From Mariprofundus sp. NF (GTDB taxonomy: Bacteria > Pseudomonadota > Zetaproteobacteria > Mariprofundales > Mariprofundaceae): a stretch of 64,000 nt of DNA. Positions 59,629 through 64,000 of the stretch are shown piece by piece. Position 1 is the first letter of the stretch. Each line of letters opens with the position of its first letter. Where the stretch lies: contig NZ_VWNC01000001.1 in NCBI RefSeq assembly GCF_013387455.1, positions 248,001 to 312,000 of the forward strand, written 5' to 3'. The translations under genes were made by a program, and so were the position numbers. The notes under the pieces are model-generated. The model did not search any database. It was not told the DNA's origin and saw nothing but the letters and a program-made list of their open reading frames with translations.

Positions 59629-59818
59629 TTACCACAGAGGACACGAAGAGCACGAAGGGGAGATTTCCAATGTTGTCCTGGCTCATTCTCTGATTCATAG
59701 CGAAAACGCAGGAGCGCAGATGAGAGCCGAAAATAGCCATTTATCTTCGTGTCCTTCGTCCCCCAGGGGGTATTCTCTTTCGCAGGCGAAATTCACCTGA
59801 TGCTCTCTGTGGTGATTC
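59629..59818. repeat. Palindromic degenerate-heptamer repeat (copy 4, interrupted)
   Basis: Left arm 59629-59658 (TTACCACAGAGGACACGAAG and on) is nearly identical to copy 3. The right arm is split: CTTCGTGTCCTTCGT at 59745-59759, then about 40 bases with two small palindromes (CCCCCAGGGGG; TTTCGCAGGCGAAA), then CTCTCTGTGGTGATT. It fills the gap between nspC and its dehydrogenase gene. Confidence 0.7.
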
Positions 59819-59819
59819 A

Positions 59820-61034
59820 TTATTCAGGTAAAGCGTCGACATCGATGTCGGTTTCGATATCGGTCCACGGCAGGCCATGCTCGTTGAGAGCAGCCATGAA
59901 TGGATCGGGATCAAACTCCTCCATGTTGTAGACACCGGCCTTCATCCAGTTGCCCTGAATCATCATCATCGCACCGATCATGGCAGGTACACCGGTTGTG
60001 TAGGAGACACCCTGAGCGTTGGTCTCTTTATAACACGTCTGATGATCACAGATGTTGTAGATGTAACGCGATACAGGTTTGCCATCTTTAAATCCTTTCA
60101 CGATGACACCGATATTGGTTTTACCAACCGTGCGCGGGCCTAAGGATGCCGGATCAGGCAGCAGCGCTTTGAGGAACTGGATCGGCACAATCTCGCGTCC
60201 TTCAAACATAATCGGTTCAATCGAATCCAGACCGATGTTGCGGAACACCTCCAGATGCTTGAGATAAGCATCACCGAAGGTCATCCAGAAACGCATGCGT
60301 TTGACACCCTTAAGATTGACCGCCAGAGACTCCATCTCCTCATGGTAGAGCAGATACATGTTCTTCGGGCCCACCTGATCAAAATCAAACTGCTTCCTGT
60401 ACTGCATCGGTGTGGTCTCAATCCACTCGCCATTCTCAAAATAGCGGCCGTTGCTGGTCACTTCGCGGATATTGATCTCAGGATTGAAGTTGGTGGCAAA
60501 GGCGTAACCGTGATCGCCACCGTTACAGTCGAGGATATCGACATAATCCATTGTATCGAAATGGTGCTTCTGCATATAGGCGGAGAAGACATTGGTGACA
60601 CCCGGATCAAAGCCGGAGCCGAGCAGCGCCATCAGTCCCGCTTTTTCAAAACGCTCGCGGTAGGCCCACTGCCAGCTGTACTCGAACTTCGCCTCATCCA
60701 GCGGCTCATAGTTGGCGGTATCGAGATAGTGAACGCCGGTCTCCAGACAGGCATCCATAATGGTCAGATCCTGATAGGGCAGTGCCACATTGATAATCAT
60801 AAACGGGCGAACCTGTTTGATCAGCGCAACCAGCTCAGGCACGTTATCGGCATCTACTGCTGCGGTCTGAATGCTACGGCCGGTCTTCTCGCGAATCTCC
60901 AGGGCGATCTGATCGCACTTGGATTGGGTGCGGCTGGCCAGCCAGATGTCGGAGAAGACATCCTCATTCTGAGCGCATTTGTGTGCTACTACACGTCCGA
61001 CGCCACCTGCGCCGATAATCAGGACTTTTTTCAT
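59820..61034 (-). CDS. Carboxynorspermidine/carboxyspermidine dehydrogenase (synthase)
   Basis: A 404-residue saccharopine-dehydrogenase-family enzyme: KKVLIIGAGGVGRVVAHKCA at the start, then GVHYLDTANYEPLDEAKFEY, LLGSGFDPGVTNVFSAYMQK and CNGGDHGYAFATNFNPEINI. It joins aspartate semialdehyde to putrescine (or diaminopropane) with NADPH. The gene pair with nspC defines the alternative, SAM-independent spermidine pathway. I start at ATG 61034; 61049 is possible. Confidence 0.93.
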   Translation of the reverse strand: MKKVLIIGAGGVGRVVAHKCAQNEDVFSDIWLASRTQSKCDQIALEIREKTGRSIQTAAVDADNVPELVALIKQVRPFMIINVALPYQDLTIMDACLETGVHYLDTANYEPLDEAKFEYSWQWAYRERFEKAGLMALLGSGFDPGVTNVFSAYMQKHHFDTMDYVDILDCNGGDHGYAFATNFNPEINIREVTSNGRYFENGEWIETTPMQYRKQFDFDQVGPKNMYLLYHEEMESLAVNLKGVKRMRFWMTFGDAYLKHLEVFRNIGLDSIEPIMFEGREIVPIQFLKALLPDPASLGPRTVGKTNIGVIVKGFKDGKPVSRYIYNICDHQTCYKETNAQGVSYTTGVPAMIGAMMMIQGNWMKAGVYNMEEFDPDPFMAALNEHGLPWTDIETDIDVDALPE

Positions 61035-61172
61035 GATAGAGACCTTCATCAAAAATTTTCGCCTTTACGGCGGCTTTGCCGCCTTACTGGCGGCAGAGCA
61101 GGCTAATCCCGGAATCGAGCTTCGACTAGTCTGCATCTATGCGAGAGCGATTTATACGATTATCATCGCGCC

Positions 61173-62015
61173 ATGTTTGATTTTACTGATCGGGATCTGA
61201 AAGAGCCCCACGACATCCGCATTATCGGTGCACCGTTTGACGGTACCGTCTCATTTCGCCCCGGCGCAAGGTTTGGCCCGGCTGCCATTCGCGATGCCTC
61301 TGATGGAGTGGAGACCTACTCCCCCTATCTCGATGGTGATCTGGAATCGATTCACTACGCTGATGGCGGCGATCTTGAACTGCCGATGGGTGACACCAAA
61401 GCGGTGCTGGCCATTATCCGCGAAACGGTTGATGAGTGTCTGAATGATGATGTCATTCCCTTTCTACTGGGTGGTGAACATCTGGTGACACTGCCTGCGG
61501 TCGAGATGGTTTATGAGAAGTATCCTGATCTGGTGGTCGTACAACTGGATGCCCATGCTGATCAGCGTGAAGATTATCTCGGTATTGAGCTCTCCCACGC
61601 CTGTGTGATGCGTCGTGTTTCCGAATTGATCGGTGATGAAAATATTCGCCAGCTTGGAATCCGCTCGGGAACAAAATGTGAATATGAGTTGATGAAGAGT
61701 TTTGGCACCCTCACCACATTCCTGGCTGATGATCTCGATGAGCTGATTGAGTGGATCGGTGAGAGGCCTGTTTACCTGACCGTTGATCTGGATGTTTTTG
61801 ATCCGGCCTGTTTCTCCGGCACCGGTACCCCGGAACCCGGTGGTATCGACTGGTGGACCTTCAACCGCTTTATCAAAGTGATGCATGCGGTTGATATTGT
61901 TGGACTCGATGCTGTTGAACTTGCACCACAGCTGGATTCCTCCGGCTGCTCATCGGTGCTGGCGGCCAAAGCGGTGCGTGAGATGCTGCTGCTGGCAGGA
62001 AGCGATATCGCTTGA
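61173..62015 (+). CDS. speB: Agmatinase
   Basis: A 280-residue ureohydrolase with the manganese ligands in [23 protein letters not shown] and [11 protein letters not shown], all intact, and [13 protein letters not shown]. It converts agmatine, made by SpeA (44669-46588), to putrescine and urea. It is divergent from the dehydrogenase gene across 138 bases, so the polyamine genes probably share a control region. PpnP follows after 28 bases. Confidence 0.94.
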   Translation: MFDFTDRDLKEPHDIRIIGAPFDGTVSFRPGARFGPAAIRDASDGVETYSPYLDGDLESIHYADGGDLELPMGDTKAVLAIIRETVDECLNDDVIPFLLGGEHLVTLPAVEMVYEKYPDLVVVQLDAHADQREDYLGIELSHACVMRRVSELIGDENIRQLGIRSGTKCEYELMKSFGTLTTFLADDLDELIEWIGERPVYLTVDLDVFDPACFSGTGTPEPGGIDWWTFNRFIKVMHAVDIVGLDAVELAPQLDSSGCSSVLAAKAVREMLLLAGSDIA

Positions 62016-62043
62016 TTACTCATTACATTTAAAAGGAAATCTT

Positions 62044-62325
62044 ATGTTTAGAACCAATGAATACTTCGATGGTAATGTGAAGTCCATCGCATTTGAAACA
62101 GCAGAAGGGCCTGCAACGATCGGTGTAATGGCTGAGGGTGAATACGAATTCGGCACCTCATCCAAAGAGATTATGTCGGTCACCTCCGGTCAGCTTGATG
62201 TTAAACTTCCGGGTACCGAAGTCTGGGTATCCTACTGTGCGGGAGATCAGTTCACTGTTGAGAAGGGTGTAAGCTTCGGCGTTCGTTCTATCGGCCAAAC
62301 CGCTTACCTCTGTCTCTATCGGTAA
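62044..62325 (+). CDS. ppnP: Pyrimidine/purine nucleoside phosphorylase
   Basis: A 93-residue cupin of the DUF1255/PpnP family: [58 protein letters not shown]. PpnP of E. coli phosphorolyses many nucleosides. ATG 62044 is preceded by AAAAGGAAAT. It is probably in the speB transcript. Confidence 0.92.
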   Translation: MFRTNEYFDGNVKSIAFETAEGPATIGVMAEGEYEFGTSSKEIMSVTSGQLDVKLPGTEVWVSYCAGDQFTVEKGVSFGVRSIGQTAYLCLYR

Positions 62326-62329
62326 ACGC

Positions 62330-62995
62330 TTAACTGCGGATTCGGAACCAGCCGGTCAGACTCAGGCGGTCGCGTCTGGCAGGTAATACCTCGTGCGGAA
62401 ACAGTTCGCTGATAAAGCAGACCAGTCGTCCGCCATGCGGTAGTACCTGTAGAGGCAGCGGCAGTGTCGATGGTTCGTTGCCCTCATATACCTTCAGTTC
62501 ACCACCGTCTTCATTCTGCCAGCTATTATTGAGATAAAGGATGCACGTCACCACCCGCTCCATTGAACCGATGAAACGGTCCAGATGTATGGCGTAGGAA
62601 GCGCCGGGTGGATAGAGGGCAAGGTGGCCTTCGAGCTCGAACAGGCCGAGGTAGAGGTTGCGATTGATCTCTTTGCGCAGGGTTTCCAGATCGAGGAAAT
62701 AGGGGCGCTGGACGGCGGTAGGGTTTTCCGGGTCCAGCCAGAGGACGCGGTCATTGCGAATCTCGGGCCGAAGCTGCATCGATGCCCCTTTACCGACACG
62801 CGCATGGCGGAATGCACCTCTCTTGTGGAGCGTTCTTGCTTCAAGGGCCATGTTGCTGACCAGCAGCGGGGAGATGAAATTGTCGCAGATTGAAAACCCG
62901 GTATCTGTGAGGTCGGCTATGATGCGGTCGAATTTGCTGAATGAGCCGTTACCGGCGGGAAGCGTCTGAACCATCGTCTGGCGACCTGTCCCCAT
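62330..62995 (-). CDS. 2-oxoglutarate/Fe(II)-dependent oxygenase (prolyl 4-hydroxylase type)
   Basis: A 221-residue double-stranded beta-helix oxygenase. The iron triad is HxD in YAIHLDRF near 137-140 and His in ISELFPHEVLPARRD near 200; the 2OG-binding Arg follows in DRLSLTGWF. Full motif set, so likely active. The target, protein or small molecule, is unknown. Convergent with ppnP. Confidence 0.9.
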   Translation of the reverse strand: MGTGRQTMVQTLPAGNGSFSKFDRIIADLTDTGFSICDNFISPLLVSNMALEARTLHKRGAFRHARVGKGASMQLRPEIRNDRVLWLDPENPTAVQRPYFLDLETLRKEINRNLYLGLFELEGHLALYPPGASYAIHLDRFIGSMERVVTCILYLNNSWQNEDGGELKVYEGNEPSTLPLPLQVLPHGGRLVCFISELFPHEVLPARRDRLSLTGWFRIRS

Positions 62996-63100
62996 AAATT
63001 AGGGCATTGGATTATCGTTTACAGAACTGTTCCCGGCAACAGATATAATATTTCACTGTAGAGGTCGCAGCGTGTCACCTGATTCTTCGATAGTTGTCTA

Positions 63101-63946
63101 TTATTCCGGGACGAGCCAGCCGAAATATTTTTTGCCTTTGCCATCGGTCAGGTGATCACAGACCCAGTTAAGTGAGTCCTTCATCGCCTGCTCGGCATGC
63201 CAGGGCGGATTAACAATCAGCATGCCTGAACCACTCATCTGCATCTCAGGGAAACAGTCGCCGCAATCAAGCTCCACGCGCAGGATTTTTCTGATACCTG
63301 AAGCTTTCAGCTCTCTGAACAGATCGAGGTGTCTCTCGGCTGGCAGTAGCGGATACCAGATCACATAAACGCCGGTAGCAAATCGGCGGTGCGCCTGAGT
63401 AACGGCTTTGGCAATAGCCCGATACTCCTCTTTGATCTCATAGGAGGGGTCGAGAAAGATCAGGCCGCGTTTCTCTTTCGGCGGCAGTAGTGCTTTCAGT
63501 GCTTCAAAGGCATCACGTTTAAGCAGGCTGAACCTTCGGTTGGCCTGAAAAGACTCACGCAGTTTATCAAACTCCTGTGGATGCAGATCGCAGGCGGTTA
63601 ATCTATCCAGTTCGCGAGCCATGTTATGCAGCAGCGCGGTGGAGCCGGGGAAGCGGTTAAAGCCACCTTCAGGGTTTTCTGTGGCGATCAGCTTGAACCA
63701 GCGCGCTACACCCTGCGGATTACCGTAGTTGCGTAGCTCCCAGAGTTTGCCAATGCCACTGTCGAACTCTCGATTCTTCAGCGCCTGTTCTGAATCCAGT
63801 GCATAGATGCCACGACTGGCAAAAGCATCGAGCATAAACAGTGGTTTCTCTTTATTGAACATGCCGGCAAGAACATCGCCAAGAATGATATGTTTCAATA
63901 CATCGGCGTGATTGCCGGCGTGGTAACTATGTTGGTAGCTGAGCAT
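63101..63946 (-). CDS. rlmJ: 23S rRNA (adenine2030-N6)-methyltransferase
   Basis: A 281-residue RlmJ: the family start MLSYQHSYHAGNHADVLKH fixes ATG 63946, while the upstream extension to 64000 is not needed. FLDPSYEIKEEY holds the catalytic DPxY-type motif near 160, and MSGSGMLIVNPPW is near 247. Length equals E. coli RlmJ (280). The last 54 bases of the window beyond its start hold nothing I can name. Confidence 0.96.
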   Translation of the reverse strand: MLSYQHSYHAGNHADVLKHIILGDVLAGMFNKEKPLFMLDAFASRGIYALDSEQALKNREFDSGIGKLWELRNYGNPQGVARWFKLIATENPEGGFNRFPGSTALLHNMARELDRLTACDLHPQEFDKLRESFQANRRFSLLKRDAFEALKALLPPKEKRGLIFLDPSYEIKEEYRAIAKAVTQAHRRFATGVYVIWYPLLPAERHLDLFRELKASGIRKILRVELDCGDCFPEMQMSGSGMLIVNPPWHAEQAMKDSLNWVCDHLTDGKGKKYFGWLVPE

Positions 63947-64000
63947 GGCGCCACTCTGAATGGATCGCTTAACGATGCATAGCGATAGCGCAATCAACAA

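Noticed and set aside
60255-61106. 283-codon open frame on the plus strand
   Set aside because: Fully antisense to the carboxyspermidine dehydrogenase gene, whose motifs are intact; no family features or ribosome site.

Overview
The window is a gene-dense, moderate-GC chromosomal segment of a Gram-negative proteobacterium. GlnD, HtpX, Lon, LspA, MutS, RlmJ, a TonB-dependent receptor, several lipoproteins, a sigma-32-like promoter and rpsP-rimM-trmD all fit this. The gene mix (AmmeMemoRadiSam triad, carboxyspermidine-type polyamine genes, TusA/DsrE2, many cyclic-di-GMP proteins) suggests a free-living aquatic lineage. A Mariprofundus-like zetaproteobacterium is my best guess, but that is inference only. 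I saw no prophage, insertion sequence, CRISPR array, rRNA or tRNA.

Layout. 1-5135: YfiR-like protein, hybrid sensor kinase and TonB-dependent receptor in one overlapping operon. 5242-7699: Memo, AMMECR1 and radical-SAM triad. 7741-8872: PAS/HD-GYP gene flanked by an imperfect direct repeat. 8914-16332: CinA-like protein, htpX (heat-shock promoter), lon, a lipoprotein, a Cache-PAS-GGDEF protein and lspA. 16333-16899: a highly structured intergenic region (150-bp multi-hairpin element, terminator hairpin with a G-quadruplex-type loop, possible 20-residue ORF). 16900-24949: mutS, lipoprotein, glnD, patatin, nucleotidyltransferase, UPF0178 and HIT genes, mostly overlapping. 24986-28964: TPMT-like/tusA/dsrE2 operon, two tandem UPF0114 genes and mrp.

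29209-41475 is the most distinctive part: a sulfur-assimilation island. It begins with a SAM-I (S-box) riboswitch and terminator. It continues with a threonine-synthase-family gene, a ThiS/MoaD-type sulfur carrier ending Gly-Gly-Cys, a NIL-domain protein, a cysteine synthase, a MoeB/HesA adenylyltransferase, a sulfite reductase fused to TusA, a radical-SAM domain fused to a DASS/SLC13 anion transporter, APS reductase, cysD and cysN. Four palindromic repeat elements sit in the gaps between its genes. Sulfate would be taken up, activated and reduced to sulfide. The carrier/adenylyltransferase pair suggests sulfide is then loaded as a protein thiocarboxylate. The SAM riboswitch suggests that at least the head of the operon serves homocysteine/methionine synthesis.

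41667-48266: ffh, rpsP-rimM-trmD with speA in place of the usual rplS, an RhlE-like helicase and a small ferredoxin. 48390-50932: lipoprotein and GlpD-like/GDPD pair. 50993-51216: a probable 6S RNA gene with terminator. 51278-54400: gnd-zwf-pgl. 54482-55980: a divergent HemF next to a HemC fragment-like ORF. 56067-57903: a methyltransferase gene and a decayed copy of its 3' end flanking a diguanylate cyclase gene. 57925-58482: toxin-antitoxin pair. 58483-62015: carboxy(nor)spermidine decarboxylase, dehydrogenase and agmatinase, which with speA give a full arginine-to-spermidine route. 62044-63946: ppnP, a 2OG-Fe(II) oxygenase and rlmJ.
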